Below are positions 31,159 to 40,000 of a DNA stretch of 40,000 bases, piece after piece. The stretch is taken from the NCBI GenBank assembly GCA_947483555.1, contig CANKMW010000008.1, positions 1 through 40,000 of the forward strand, given 5' to 3'. The DNA comes from Myxococcales bacterium (GTDB lineage: Bacteria > Myxococcota_A > Polyangia > Haliangiales > Haliangiaceae). The position numbers were made by a program, and so were the translations under genes. The notes below the pieces were generated by a model. That model saw nothing but the letters and a program-made list of their open reading frames with translations, ran no database searches and was not told the origin of the DNA. Numbering within the stretch: the first letter of the stretch is position 1; every line of letters starts with the position of its first letter.

Positions 31159-32201
31159 GTGAGCCCGGGCGCGCGCTCGCGTTCGCCGTCGTCGCCGCGC
31201 TGACCGCGCCGGCGTTCGCCGAGGACGCGGCGCCGCGAGTCGGCGACCGCGACGACACCTGGGCCGCGCTCGCTCGCGACCCCGCCGCCGAGGTCGCCGA
31301 GCGCGAGTACGACCGCGCCATGCTCGACGGCGACACCAACCTCGACCTCGCGGTCGCCGAGAGCCAGGTCGCGCTGCGGCGCAAGAAATACGTCGAGCGC
31401 GCCGTCACCGCCTACGAGCTGGCGTCGCTGGCGAGACCCGCCGCGCCCGAGCCGCACTTTCGTGCCGGCGCCGCGATCCACGTCTTCTATCTCGAGTGCA
31501 ACGAGGACGACGCCGCCGCCCTGTGCGACGGTGGGCCGCTGCTCGACAACGCCCGCGAACGGCTGCACGCCGAGCGTGTGATCCGGCACTGGAACGCGTT
31601 CGAGGCCAAGGCGGCGCGCGATCCCCGGCTGGTCGACGAGATCTTGTTCGAGCGCGCCATCCTGCACACCAAGCTGGCCGGCCCCGAACACCTGGCGATC
31701 GCGCGCGACGACTACCTGAAGATCCTGGCCCGACGCCACCTCGGCAGCCGCGACGGCAACGTGATGGGCAACCTCGCCGAGACCGAGATGATGCTCGGTG
31801 ACCTCGATCGGGCGATCATCCACTACCGTCGCACGCTCGAGATCGAACAGAGCGTATCGCTGTATTTCGGCCTCGCGGTCGCCCTCGATCGCGACGAGCA
31901 GGGCCAGCTGGCGCGCTCCATCCTGCGCACGTTTGGACCCGGTGGCGTCGAGGAGCTCGAGCGCCTCATCCTGCGCCATTCGGTGTTCTACGTCCCCGAG
32001 GGCGAGGCGTATTACTACCTCGCGCTCGGCTACGAATCGGTCGGCCGGGACGACGACGCCATCCGCTTCTACGACCTGTTCATCAGGTCCGGCGCCCACC
32101 CGCAGTTCGCCGCCCGGGCCCGCGCCAACCGCGCCGCCATCGCCACCCGCCGCCGCTCCGGGCCGGCGGGTGGTCTCGACCGACGGCCGGCCGGCCGGTG
32201 A
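31155..32201 (+). CDS. Exported TPR protein, second of three
   Basis: With the ATG at 31155 this is a 348-aa protein with a signal peptide (about 1-22, ending AFA). The rest is helical, with TPR-like units such as NLAETEMMLGDLDRAIIHYR and AYYYLALGYESVGRDDDAIR near the C-terminal half. A Cys-containing acidic stretch (YLECNEDDAAALCDG) could make a disulfide. ATGA overlap with the gene before and GTGA overlap with the gene after indicate tight coupling. Function is unknown; a role in an envelope complex is inferred from the operon. Confidence 0.75.
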   Translation: MSEPGRALAFAVVAALTAPAFAEDAAPRVGDRDDTWAALARDPAAEVAEREYDRAMLDGDTNLDLAVAESQVALRRKKYVERAVTAYELASLARPAAPEPHFRAGAAIHVFYLECNEDDAAALCDGGPLLDNARERLHAERVIRHWNAFEAKAARDPRLVDEILFERAILHTKLAGPEHLAIARDDYLKILARRHLGSRDGNVMGNLAETEMMLGDLDRAIIHYRRTLEIEQSVSLYFGLAVALDRDEQGQLARSILRTFGPGGVEELERLILRHSVFYVPEGEAYYYLALGYESVGRDDDAIRFYDLFIRSGAHPQFAARARANRAAIATRRRSGPAGGLDRRPAGR

Positions 32202-33565
32202 CGCCGCGCCGCTGCTCGCTGGTCGCGCTGAGCCTGGCCGCGCTCGCCGCGGCAGCGCCCGCCGCGGCCCAGTCGAAGCTGTATCCGAAGCCGGCGGTCG
32301 ACGCCGAGGCCGAAGCCGAGGCGCGCAGCGAGTTCTGGGACGAGGTCGTGCAGCCCGGCGCGCGCCGCTACGCGCAGATCGTCACCACCGCCACCGACAT
32401 CCTGCGCCTGCGCACCGGCGATCCGGCGCGGGCCCGCGAGCAGCTCCTCGAAGCCACTGGCCTGCGCGGCGACCTCGCCGAGGGTTGGGGCTACCTCGGC
32501 GTCGCCACCGAGAGGACCCGCGAGTGGAAGCTGTGCGCCGCGGCGTACGGCAAGGCCTACCAGCTCGCGGCGACGTGGCGACCGACGCGCCTGGCCAGCC
32601 GCAGCGATCCGTCGGCCGCCAACCGCGCCGCCGCCAGCCGGCCACTCGAGCTGGGCTGGGCGACCTGCCTGTCGCGCTCCGGCGACGAGAGCGGCGCCAC
32701 CCTCGCGCTCGAGGCGCTGGTCGCGCGCGGCGACGCCACCGGCGACGCCTGGCTGCGCCTCGGTGAGGTCTACATGGCCGCGGGTCGGCTCGCCGAGGCC
32801 ATCACCGCATTCGAGCAGGCCCGCAACGACCGCATCGGTGGCGCCCGAGCGCGCTGGCTGCTCGCGGTGGCCTACGATCGCGCGCGACGGCCGGGCGACG
32901 CCGATGCCATCGCCGCCGACGCCGGCGACGTCAACAACGCGACCCGTTCGAGCGCCGACCCGTTCGTCCCGGCCGCCGACTACTACTACGTGCGCGCGTT
33001 CGGGGCCCGCAACGCGCCCGAGCGGGCGCTCGCCCTGTACCGGACCTATCTCGATCAGGCCCCGTCGGACAGCCCGTGGCGGGCGCGCGCCCAGGAACAC
33101 GTCGACGCGCTCGTCGACGTCGATCTGGCGACCCGCATCGAGCTCGAGGGCGCTGGCGATCGGGACGCGATCGAGAAGGCGGTGCGCGGCGCCTTGCCGG
33201 CATTGCGCCGTTGCGTCGCCAGCGTGCCGATGGTGCTGGTCGAGCTTCGCGTCACGCAGCTCGGGCCGCCCGGCAAGCCGCCGCGCGCTTCGTCGCCGCC
33301 ACCACCGGCGCCGCGGCTCGGCGGCCGCCGCCCCGTGCCTCCCATGCCGCGGTACCGTCCGCCGACCACCCTCGGGCGCCTCCCCCCCGACGGCCAGAGC
33401 GCCGGGGTGCGCGCGGTGGCGGTGATCTTCGACCCCGGCGTCCTCGACGCGGCCCGCGACCTCGCGGTCGACTGCGTCGAGAAGGTCGGGCTGGGGCTGA
33501 GCCTGCCTCGGCCGGGTCCCGGCACCTACTCGACGGTCCGCATTCCAGTGGTTGCAGACCGCTAG
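32198..33565 (+). CDS. Exported TPR protein, third of three
   Basis: This 455-aa protein starts at a GTG overlapping the previous stop, with a signal peptide ending AAAQS near residue 25. TPR-like units follow ([34 protein letters not shown]), then a Pro-rich linker (about 350-390) and a small C-terminal domain containing [20 protein letters not shown]. That end resembles the TonB-like/AgmX-type C-terminal part found in many myxobacterial proteins. The EFWDEVV segment near the mature start matches the first gene. It closes the operon; panB follows about 60 bp later with its own promoter. Confidence 0.75.
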   Translation: MTPRRCSLVALSLAALAAAAPAAAQSKLYPKPAVDAEAEAEARSEFWDEVVQPGARRYAQIVTTATDILRLRTGDPARAREQLLEATGLRGDLAEGWGYLGVATERTREWKLCAAAYGKAYQLAATWRPTRLASRSDPSAANRAAASRPLELGWATCLSRSGDESGATLALEALVARGDATGDAWLRLGEVYMAAGRLAEAITAFEQARNDRIGGARARWLLAVAYDRARRPGDADAIAADAGDVNNATRSSADPFVPAADYYYVRAFGARNAPERALALYRTYLDQAPSDSPWRARAQEHVDALVDVDLATRIELEGAGDRDAIEKAVRGALPALRRCVASVPMVLVELRVTQLGPPGKPPRASSPPPPAPRLGGRRPVPPMPRYRPPTTLGRLPPDGQSAGVRAVAVIFDPGVLDAARDLAVDCVEKVGLGLSLPRPGPGTYSTVRIPVVADR

Positions 33566-33579
33566 GGAGTCTCTACAAT
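33552..33579 (+). promoter_or_regulatory. Sigma70-like promoter of panBC
   Basis: TTGCAG (33552-33557) and TACAAT (33574-33579) are separated by 16 nt, a close match to the primary-sigma consensus. The site lies about 46 nt upstream of the panB ATG and partly inside the end of the TPR gene. Confidence 0.6.
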
Positions 33580-33624
33580 GTCCACAGGCGTCGATCCACT
33601 CCACGGACGGCGACCCAGGACAAC

Positions 33625-34490
<866 letters not shown>

Positions 34491-34494
<4 letters not shown>

Positions 34495-35342
34495 ACTTCG
34501 AGATCATCCGCGACCCGCGGCTGATGCGGGCGCGTGGCGAGGACCTGCGGCGCGACGGCCGGCGCGTCGCGGTGGTCCCGACCATGGGCTACCTGCACGA
34601 CGGGCACCTGTCGCTGCTGCGGGCGGCGCGGGCCAGCGCCGACGTCGTGATCCTCACCATCTTCGTCAACCCGACGCAGTTCGGCCCCAACGAGGATCTG
34701 GCCCGCTACCCTCGCGACGAGGACGGCGACCTGGCCAAGGCGCGCGGGTGCGGGATCGATCTGGCCTTCTGTCCCGACGCGGCGGCGATGTACCCACCGG
34801 GCGCGCAGACCTTCGTCGAGGTGCGCGAGCTGGCCCGCCCGCTGTGCGGCGAGAAGCGGCCCGGTCACTTCGCCGGCGTGGCGACCGTGGTCACCAAGCT
34901 GTTCAACCTGACCCAGGCCAACGTCGCGTTCTTCGGCGCCAAGGACTTCCAGCAGCTCGCCGTCATCCGCCGCCTGGTCCGCGATCTCGATCTGGGGGTG
35001 GAGATCGTCGGCGTGCCCATCGTCCGGGAGCCGGACGGTCTGGCCATGAGCTCGCGCAACGCCTACCTGTCCGCCGACGAGCGGCGCCAGGCGCTGGCGC
35101 TGTCGGCGGGCCTGGCCGCGGCCGAGGCCGCGTTCGCCGCCGGCGAGCGCGACGTCGCCGCCCTGGTGGCGACCGCAGGCGCGCTGATCGCCGCCCAGCC
35201 GGCCGCGCGCATCGACTACCTCGAGCTGCGGGACGCCGACGAGCTGGCGCCGCTCGAGCGCGTCGACCGTCCGGCGGTGATGGCGCTCGCCGTCTTCATC
35301 GGCAAGACCCGCCTCATCGACAACCGCGTGCTGCGGCCGTGA
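34491..35342 (+). CDS. panC: Pantothenate synthetase (pantoate-beta-alanine ligase)
   Basis: This 283-aa enzyme joins pantoate and beta-alanine with ATP to give pantothenate in the cytoplasm. The nucleotidyl-transferase motifs are visible: [16 protein letters not shown] (HIGH-type), [32 protein letters not shown] and the KMSKS-like MSSRNAYLS. The length is normal. GTG overlaps the panB stop, so the pair is translationally coupled. It ends 22 bp from a convergent gene. Confidence 0.97.
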
Positions 35343-35364
35343 CCCGCGGCCGCGCCTGACCGGC

Positions 35365-36177
35365 TCAGGGCGTCCGGGCCAGCTGCGCGCTCAGATCGCG
35401 GATCAGCTTGGCCTTGCGTCCGCCGGTGATGACCAGCGTCGCCACGTGCTCGATGGCGTGCTCGTCGTTGACCAGCGTGATCGTGTGGCGACCGCTGGGC
35501 ACTCGCACGTTGCGCTGCGGCGTGGTCAACCCGGTGTCCTTGCCGTCGACGAGGATCCGGCACGGCGGCTTGGAGCCAATCATGAGCACGCCGTGGGTCG
35601 GCGCCGGCGCCGGGCGCGGTGGGGTCGCGGCGGCGGCCGGCATCTCGAGCTCGTCGCTGGCCGGCGCGGCGGCGAGCTCGTCGTCGGCCGGCAACGGGGT
35701 GACGATGAACTGCGGTGCGCCGGCGAGCGCCGGCGGCGCCGCGCCGTCCGCGCTGCCGCCGCGGCTGGCGATCATCCAGGTCGCCGACAGCACGATCGCC
35801 AGGGCCCCGGCCGCCGCCGCGAGCCCGCCCCACGGCGTCGCGCCGATCCGGCCGATCCGGATGATCGGCGCCGTGATCTCGCCCGAGACGGCCGCCTGCT
35901 CGACCCGCCACCGGGCGAGGTCGATGCGCACGTGGTAGCCCCAGCTCGTCGGTGGATCGACGAGCCGGACCGCCAGCGCCGGAACCGGCAGTGACAGCGT
36001 CTCCATCAGCGGCGCCGCCGTGCCGCGCGCCAGCCGTCGGCGCGGCGAGCCCGGCGTCGAACCTGGCGCGGTGGTCGGCGTCAGATCGAGCAACTCGGTC
36101 GCGGCGAGGTCGCTCACCTCGAACACGGGTCGAAAGAAAGGCGTCGTCACACGCAGCACGCGATCGGTGTCGTCCAT
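35365..36177 (-). CDS. Membrane protein with PEGA domain
   Basis: This 270-aa protein has an N-terminal cytoplasmic region (1-115), one transmembrane helix (about 116-137), an Ala/Pro linker and a C-terminal PEGA domain (PCRILVDGKDTGLTTPQRNV, VPSGRHTITLVN). PEGA is a small beta domain common on myxobacterial kinases and surface proteins. The cytoplasmic part has no kinase motifs. The ATG at 36177 precedes a short intergenic region. The exact role is unknown; envelope sensing is plausible. Confidence 0.8.
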   Translation of the reverse strand: MDDTDRVLRVTTPFFRPVFEVSDLAATELLDLTPTTAPGSTPGSPRRRLARGTAAPLMETLSLPVPALAVRLVDPPTSWGYHVRIDLARWRVEQAAVSGEITAPIIRIGRIGATPWGGLAAAAGALAIVLSATWMIASRGGSADGAAPPALAGAPQFIVTPLPADDELAAAPASDELEMPAAAATPPRPAPAPTHGVLMIGSKPPCRILVDGKDTGLTTPQRNVRVPSGRHTITLVNDEHAIEHVATLVITGGRKAKLIRDLSAQLARTP

Positions 36178-36262
36178 TCCGTGAGTCCCCCCCAGAGGAT
36201 CGCCGCACGGTAGGGGTAGGTGGGCACCGGCTCAAGTGAAAAAACGAGGCAGATCACTCCCG

Positions 36263-36287
36263 CCCTTCGACAGGCTCAGGACAGGCT
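36263..36287 (+). repeat. Intergenic CTTCGACAGGCTCAGG element
   Basis: The sequence CCCTTCGACAGGCTCAGG, followed by ACAGGCTT, stands in the gap between the PEGA and zinc-ribbon genes. Very similar short elements are dispersed between genes in many bacterial genomes. Only one copy was noticed here. Confidence 0.5.
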
Positions 36288-36310
36288 TGTAGGAACCGTG
36301 AGCCGGCTCG

Positions 36311-37309
36311 CTACTTGATCGGCTGGCAGTCCGACCATCCAAACAGCGCGTCGATCTTGGGGTCGGTGCCGATGACGTGCCAGGCGTAGAAGTCGGCGAA
36401 CTTGGGGTCGAACGTGATCCGCACCGTCTTGGTGCCGGTCAGCCCCTGCTTGTTGAGCAGCGCCACGACGTCCTTGATCTTGCAAGTCGGCTCCGGGTGC
36501 GATTCGAGATCGTCGATGACGTCGTTCCAGCCGTACTTCGACGGCTTGACGCCGCTCGCGTTGAGGCCGTACTTGCGCACCGAATCGCTGCGCACGCTCT
36601 TGGCGTGCGACGCCGACGCGCTCGGCGACGTGTACACGACCTCGGCGCCCTTGCCGATGTCGACCGTGCCGTCGGCGCGCACGGCCTGGAAGTTCACCGA
36701 CCACAGGAAGGCGTCCTTCTTCCACTTGGTCGCGTCCTTGGCCAGCGACGCCCACGCCTTGTCGGCGTCGGGCTTGCCCTTGTCGAGCCCGAGCGACGAG
36801 TAGCTGAGCATGCCCTTCGGGGTGCGCGTCTTCTTGAAGATCACGCCGCCGATGGCGACCGCGATCGCCAGGATCACGCCGCCGATGATCTTGAGCTTCA
36901 TGTGCTTGCCGCCGATGTTGATCGGCAGCTTGATCCCGTACGGGAGGTTCACGCCCATGCTCGGTGCCCCGGCCGCCTGCGGTGCCGCCTGCTGCGGTGC
37001 TGCGAAGCCGGGGGCTGGCGTGCCAAAGCCGGCGACACCGGGTGGCGGATAGCCCGCGACCGGCGGCGGGGCGCCCCATTGCTGCTGCGGCGCCTGCTGC
37101 TGCGGCGCCTGCTGCTGCGGCGCCTGTTGCTGCATCGCCATGCCCGGTGCCGCGCCGAACGAGCCCATGCCGGGGGCCGGAGCCCAGCCCTGGGGCTGTG
37201 CCATCGGCGGCACGTGCTGCCCACACGAGTTGCAGGGGACAGCTTGCATCGGGTGACCCCACGCCGCGTTGCCGCAGCGGGGACAGGTGGTCTGGACGTA
37301 ACCGTTCAT
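36311..37309 (-). CDS. Zinc-ribbon membrane protein with Gln/Pro repeats
   Basis: This 332-aa protein starts with a four-cysteine zinc ribbon (CPRCGN...CNSCGQ, residues 9-29). A Pro/Gln/Gly-rich linker with QQQAP repeats follows (about 60-125). One transmembrane helix is at about 142-160 (GGVILAIAVAIGGVIF). The extracytoplasmic domain (about 165-332) is of unknown family and has closing motifs such as RITFDPKFADFYAWHVIG. Zinc-ribbon plus linker plus TM proteins are a common myxobacterial architecture. It reads toward the PEGA gene. Function is unknown. Confidence 0.8.
   Translation of the reverse strand: MNGYVQTTCPRCGNAAWGHPMQAVPCNSCGQHVPPMAQPQGWAPAPGMGSFGAAPGMAMQQQAPQQQAPQQQAPQQQWGAPPPVAGYPPPGVAGFGTPAPGFAAPQQAAPQAAGAPSMGVNLPYGIKLPINIGGKHMKLKIIGGVILAIAVAIGGVIFKKTRTPKGMLSYSSLGLDKGKPDADKAWASLAKDATKWKKDAFLWSVNFQAVRADGTVDIGKGAEVVYTSPSASASHAKSVRSDSVRKYGLNASGVKPSKYGWNDVIDDLESHPEPTCKIKDVVALLNKQGLTGTKTVRITFDPKFADFYAWHVIGTDPKIDALFGWSDCQPIK
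37079..37135. repeat. 15-bp tandem repeats coding QQQAP
   Basis: About three tandem copies of a CTGCTGCTGCGGCGC-type unit code for the repeated QQQAP linker of the zinc-ribbon protein. Confidence 0.85.
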
Positions 37310-37404
37310 CGTGGCCTCCGCCCAGATCGAGTCCGGCGCCGTGGGTTGTGACCCGGCGTCGTGAGAGTAACCGCGCGGCGAGGCGACTCTGGCATGATGT
37401 CGTC

Positions 37405-38022
37405 ATGCGCCTCGCGCTCCTGATGGTGGCGACGATCCTCACCGCGGACGGCGCCACCGCCACCGCCCAGCCCGGCAACGCCCCGCTGGCGGCCCCGTGG
37501 GCACCGGCGCCGCCGGTGGTCGGGCCGGTCGCCGGCGAGAAGCGCGAATCGACCGCGCTGTGGCTGTCGCTCGGCGGCACGGTCGCCTCGATCGGCCTCC
37601 TCGCGCTGGCCGAGAACACGGCCAACGACTCCACCGGCTCCGGCGACCTCGCGGACGGCCTCGGCACCGTCGGCGCCATCGGGCTCTGGTTCGCCCCCAG
37701 CGCTGGCCACTGGTACGCCGGCAAGCTATGGACGACCGGACTCGGGCTCCGGCTCGCCGGCGCCGGCGTCGCCCTGGTCGGGGTCGTGTTGCTGGTCGGT
37801 TGCATCGACTCCGACAACACCTGTGATGAAGGCGCAGCGGCGGTGCTGATGGTCGGCGGGGCCGCGGCGTTCGTCGGCGGCGGGATCTACGACATCGCGA
37901 CCGCGCCCACCTCGGTGCGCGAGCACAATGACCGCCTGCGCGGCAACCTCGGCCGCGGCTGGAGCGTCGCCCCGTCCGTGCGCCGCGACGGTGCCGGGCT
38001 GGTCGTGGGCGGCCGGTTCTGA
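37405..38022 (+). CDS. Exported or membrane protein of unknown function
   Basis: The ATG at 37405 gives a 205-aa protein with a signal peptide (about 1-21) and at least three hydrophobic helices (for example LWLSLGGTVASIGLLALAE; LRLAGAGVALVGVVLLVGC; VLMVGGAAAFVGGGIYDIAT). Two cysteines flank a short acidic loop (CIDSDNTC) and may form a disulfide. The end (GWSVAPSVRRDGAGLVVGGRF) looks like a closing beta strand, as in many small delta-proteobacterial proteins of unknown role. The upstream frame extension is antisense to the zinc-ribbon gene and was dropped. Confidence 0.7.
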   Translation: MRLALLMVATILTADGATATAQPGNAPLAAPWAPAPPVVGPVAGEKRESTALWLSLGGTVASIGLLALAENTANDSTGSGDLADGLGTVGAIGLWFAPSAGHWYAGKLWTTGLGLRLAGAGVALVGVVLLVGCIDSDNTCDEGAAAVLMVGGAAAFVGGGIYDIATAPTSVREHNDRLRGNLGRGWSVAPSVRRDGAGLVVGGRF

Positions 38023-38078
38023 TCGACGGCGGCCCGCAACGCGGGGCCGGGACGCGTTGCGTGGATCCGGCCGACGCG

Positions 38079-38084
38079 TAACAT
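38079..38084 (+). promoter_or_regulatory. Candidate -10 box upstream of 308-aa exported protein
   Basis: TAACAT lies 8 nt before the ATG at 38093, which would make an almost leaderless transcript. It supports that start. Confidence 0.35.
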
Positions 38085-38092
38085 TCGCCGTC

Positions 38093-39019
38093 ATGCTGAA
38101 AGCCACTGTCCTGGTAACCGTCGCGCTGTCGCTGTTCGTCACTCGTCCCGCCGCCGCCGACTCCAAGTCGTGGACCGCGGTGAAGCGCAGCGTGTCGCCC
38201 AAGGCGGCGATCGTCTTCGGGTTCAACCTCGATCCGATCCGCGCCACCGGATCGTACGCGGCGGCGCTGAAGATGTTCCTCGCCGAGAGCAACGAGGCGA
38301 ACCAGGCGTTCGAGCTCATCAAGACCTCGTGTCAGATCGACGTCGCCACCGCGATCTCGGACGCCACCGTGATCATGAAGCTCGACGAGAAGCCGCTGGT
38401 CGTGCTCGGCCTCAACGGCCTCGACGAGCCCAAGGTCATCGATTGCATGGAGAAGATCGTCAAGTCGTTCGCCGGCGGTGGACCGGCGCCCACGCTGACC
38501 GCGAAGAAGAAGGGCAAGGTCACCGAGTACTCGGCGCCCGGCGAGGCCAAGAAGATCTACGTCGCGTGGCTGGCCGCCGACGTGGTCGCGTTCACCGACG
38601 ACCCCGGCGACAAGGGCAAGCTCACCAAGATGCTGACCGGTGGGGCCGCCAAGGGCGCCCTCGGCACGATGATCGGCAAGGTCTCGACCTCGGCCGCGGT
38701 GTGGGCCGCGGTGGTCAAGAAGGCCGACGCCCCCTTCGGCACCTTCACCGGCGGCTACGGCGCCGTCGAGATCAGCGGCGGCACCATCTCCGCGAGCGGT
38801 CACATGACGCTGTCCAAGCCCGCCGAGGCGACGGCGGGCGCGACCGCCGGTAACGCCAAGCTGGTCGAAGCCAAGGCCGAGTTCGCCAAGATTCCCGCCG
38901 CGGTCAAGTTGATGGACACGATCAAGATCGTCGCCAGCGGCAAGCTGATCGACATCACCGGCTCGATCGCGGACAAGGACATCCTGGCCCTCCTCCCGCA
39001 GCTCGAGTCGATCTTCTGA
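38093..39019 (+). CDS. Exported protein of unknown function
   Basis: From the ATG at 38093 this is a 308-aa protein with a clear signal peptide (about 1-22, ending PAAAD). The mature protein is Lys- and Ala-rich with alternating strands and helices (AIVFGFNLDPIRATGSYAAA; VVLGLNGLDEPKVIDCMEKI), a layout shared by periplasmic proteins of unknown function. Two cysteines may pair. It stands alone between the small membrane protein and the convergent GTPase gene. I do not recognise the family. Confidence 0.7.
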   Translation: MLKATVLVTVALSLFVTRPAAADSKSWTAVKRSVSPKAAIVFGFNLDPIRATGSYAAALKMFLAESNEANQAFELIKTSCQIDVATAISDATVIMKLDEKPLVVLGLNGLDEPKVIDCMEKIVKSFAGGGPAPTLTAKKKGKVTEYSAPGEAKKIYVAWLAADVVAFTDDPGDKGKLTKMLTGGAAKGALGTMIGKVSTSAAVWAAVVKKADAPFGTFTGGYGAVEISGGTISASGHMTLSKPAEATAGATAGNAKLVEAKAEFAKIPAAVKLMDTIKIVASGKLIDITGSIADKDILALLPQLESIF

Positions 39020-39053
39020 GCCCGACCGGCGGGTGCGCCGTCCGGCCGTCCCG

Positions 39054-39899
39054 CTACGCGGCCGGCTCGGTCGCGGGTGGGGTCTCGAGGGTGACGCGGC
39101 CGAGCAGCCCGGCCCGCACCTCGTGGACCAGGATCTCCGACGCGGTGTGGAGATCGACGACGCCGCCGGCACGCAGCCCGGCGCGGCGACGGCCGACCTC
39201 GGTGAGCAGCGCCTCGGCGCTCGCCGGCACGGCGGCGAGCTTGTAACGCGCCACCAGCAGCGCCGGGTAGCGGTCGAGCAGGAGCTGGGCGCCGAACATC
39301 GCGATGGTCAGGTAGTCGATGGCGGTGTCGGGGATCGAGCCGACCAGCGCGAGCCGGAACGCGGCCGCCTCGTCCTCGATCTTCGGCCACATGATGCCGG
39401 GCGTGTCGGTCAGGATCGTGCCGCTGGGGAGGACCACCCGCTGCTGGTTCTTGGTGACCGCCGGCTTGTCGCTGACCTTGGCGACCGCGCGGTCCATGAG
39501 GGTGTTGATCAAGGTCGACTTGCCGACGTTGGGGACCCCGGCGATGAGCGCGCGCACCGGCTTGTCGGGGCCGCGCCGGCGCGGCACGCGGGCGCACAGC
39601 TCGGCGAGGCGCTTGCGGGTCTCGTGCGGCCGATCGGTGGTGGTGGCGATCGCGGTCACCTCGGCGTCGCGGCTCAGGTACCCGAGCCACGCCCGGGTCA
39701 GCTCCGGATCGGCGAGGTCGCTCTTGGTCAGGACCTTGATGCAGGGTTTCTGCTGCCGCAGCTCGGTCAGCACCGGATTCGCGCTCGAGCCGGGCAGCCG
39801 GGCGTCGAGGATCTCGATGACCACGTCCTGCGACGGCATCAGGGCGGCCAGCTCGCGGCGGGCCTTGGTCATGTGGCCCGGGTACCACTGCAGGGACAT
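39054..39899 (-). CDS. ylqF: Ribosome-biogenesis GTPase of the YlqF/RbgA family
   Basis: This 281-aa protein is a circularly permuted GTPase. The order of motifs is diagnostic: N-terminal WYPGHM, then G4 TKSD (58-61), then G1 GVPNVGKST, then G3 DTPG. RbgA/YlqF helps finish the large ribosomal subunit. The C-terminal domain binds the ribosome. The length is typical. The ATG at 39899 follows a short gap after the next gene upstream on the same strand. Confidence 0.95.
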   Translation of the reverse strand: MSLQWYPGHMTKARRELAALMPSQDVVIEILDARLPGSSANPVLTELRQQKPCIKVLTKSDLADPELTRAWLGYLSRDAEVTAIATTTDRPHETRKRLAELCARVPRRRGPDKPVRALIAGVPNVGKSTLINTLMDRAVAKVSDKPAVTKNQQRVVLPSGTILTDTPGIMWPKIEDEAAAFRLALVGSIPDTAIDYLTIAMFGAQLLLDRYPALLVARYKLAAVPASAEALLTEVGRRRAGLRAGGVVDLHTASEILVHEVRAGLLGRVTLETPPATEPAA

Positions 39900-39934
39900 C
39901 GGGCCTGTTCTACACCGCTATGCGGCGTTGGCGA

Positions 39935-40000
39935 TCATGCCGCCTTGGCGATGTGGTCGAGCTTGCTGGCCAGGGGCAGCCGATAGAAGCGGCGCAGCTC
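39935..40000 (-). CDS. 3' end of a gene running off the window
   Basis: The last 21 codons of a minus-strand frame (ELRRFYRLPLASKLDHIAKA region) end in TGA at 39935 and continue beyond the window edge. The composition is protein-like, and the gene would lie 35 bp upstream of the GTPase gene, possibly in the same operon. Too little is present to name it. Confidence 0.4.
   Translation of the reverse strand, partial: ELRRFYRLPLASKLDHIAKAA

Overview
The window is about 70% GC with tightly packed genes, many GTG starts and many ATGA/GTGA stop-start overlaps. Several DUF4157 (eCIS-core) proteins, a Hanks-type kinase, a pseudokinase, PEGA and zinc-ribbon membrane proteins and exported TPR proteins together suggest a myxobacterium-like member of the Myxococcota (Haliangium/Kofleriaceae type). 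That placement is inferred from gene content; no rRNA or phylogenetic marker was checked.

Region 1 (about 0.05-16.8 kb) is an accessory toxin island. It holds three DUF4157 proteins: a 242-aa core-only protein (-), an 838-aa protein with two HEXXH motifs and two LysM-like repeats (+), and a 1,863-aa protein ending in a phosphoribosyltransferase-like domain (-). A lipoprotein follows the 838-aa protein by 4 nt. The 1,863-aa gene overlaps, by ATGA, a gene with a BtpA-like TIM barrel; then come a degraded segment, a pseudokinase, an unlisted 41-codon ORF, a HEAT-like protein and a frameshifted relic, all on the minus strand. Upstream lie a DUF4143-type ATPase and a Phd/PIN toxin-antitoxin pair. 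Direct repeats of 108 and 106 bp, both derived from a DUF4157 5' coding region, sit at 583-690 and 16098-16203 and bracket this block. Just beyond the second copy is a frameshifted gene that has a DUF4157-type leader but no HEXXH domain; its shifted end overlaps an exported FGE-like protein. No eCIS sheath, tube or baseplate gene lies in the window.

Region 2 (17.6-22.3 kb) is a three-gene oxidative operon: a membrane-anchored catalase-like protein, a two-TM protein with an internal duplication, and a DyP-type peroxidase. Convergent to it is a ribbon-helix-helix protein overlapped with a 124-aa partner, probably a toxin-antitoxin-like pair.

Region 3 (22.4-27.7 kb) has a SNF2 helicase overlapped with a SWIM zinc-finger protein, a PTH2-like protein, an unknown overlapping gene, a tRNA-like gene with an abnormal anticodon arm, and a Uma2-family nuclease. 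The end of the SWIM gene is repeated after the tRNA, so the PTH2/unknown/tRNA block lies between direct repeats of about 92 bp.

Region 4 (27.7-40 kb) looks mostly like the resident chromosome: a Ser/Thr kinase with a calcium-loop-like tail, a TPR/MshEN-like protein, an operon of three overlapping exported TPR proteins, panB-panC (pantothenate), a PEGA protein, a zinc-ribbon membrane protein, two exported proteins of unknown role, an RbgA/YlqF GTPase, and the end of one more gene at the window edge.
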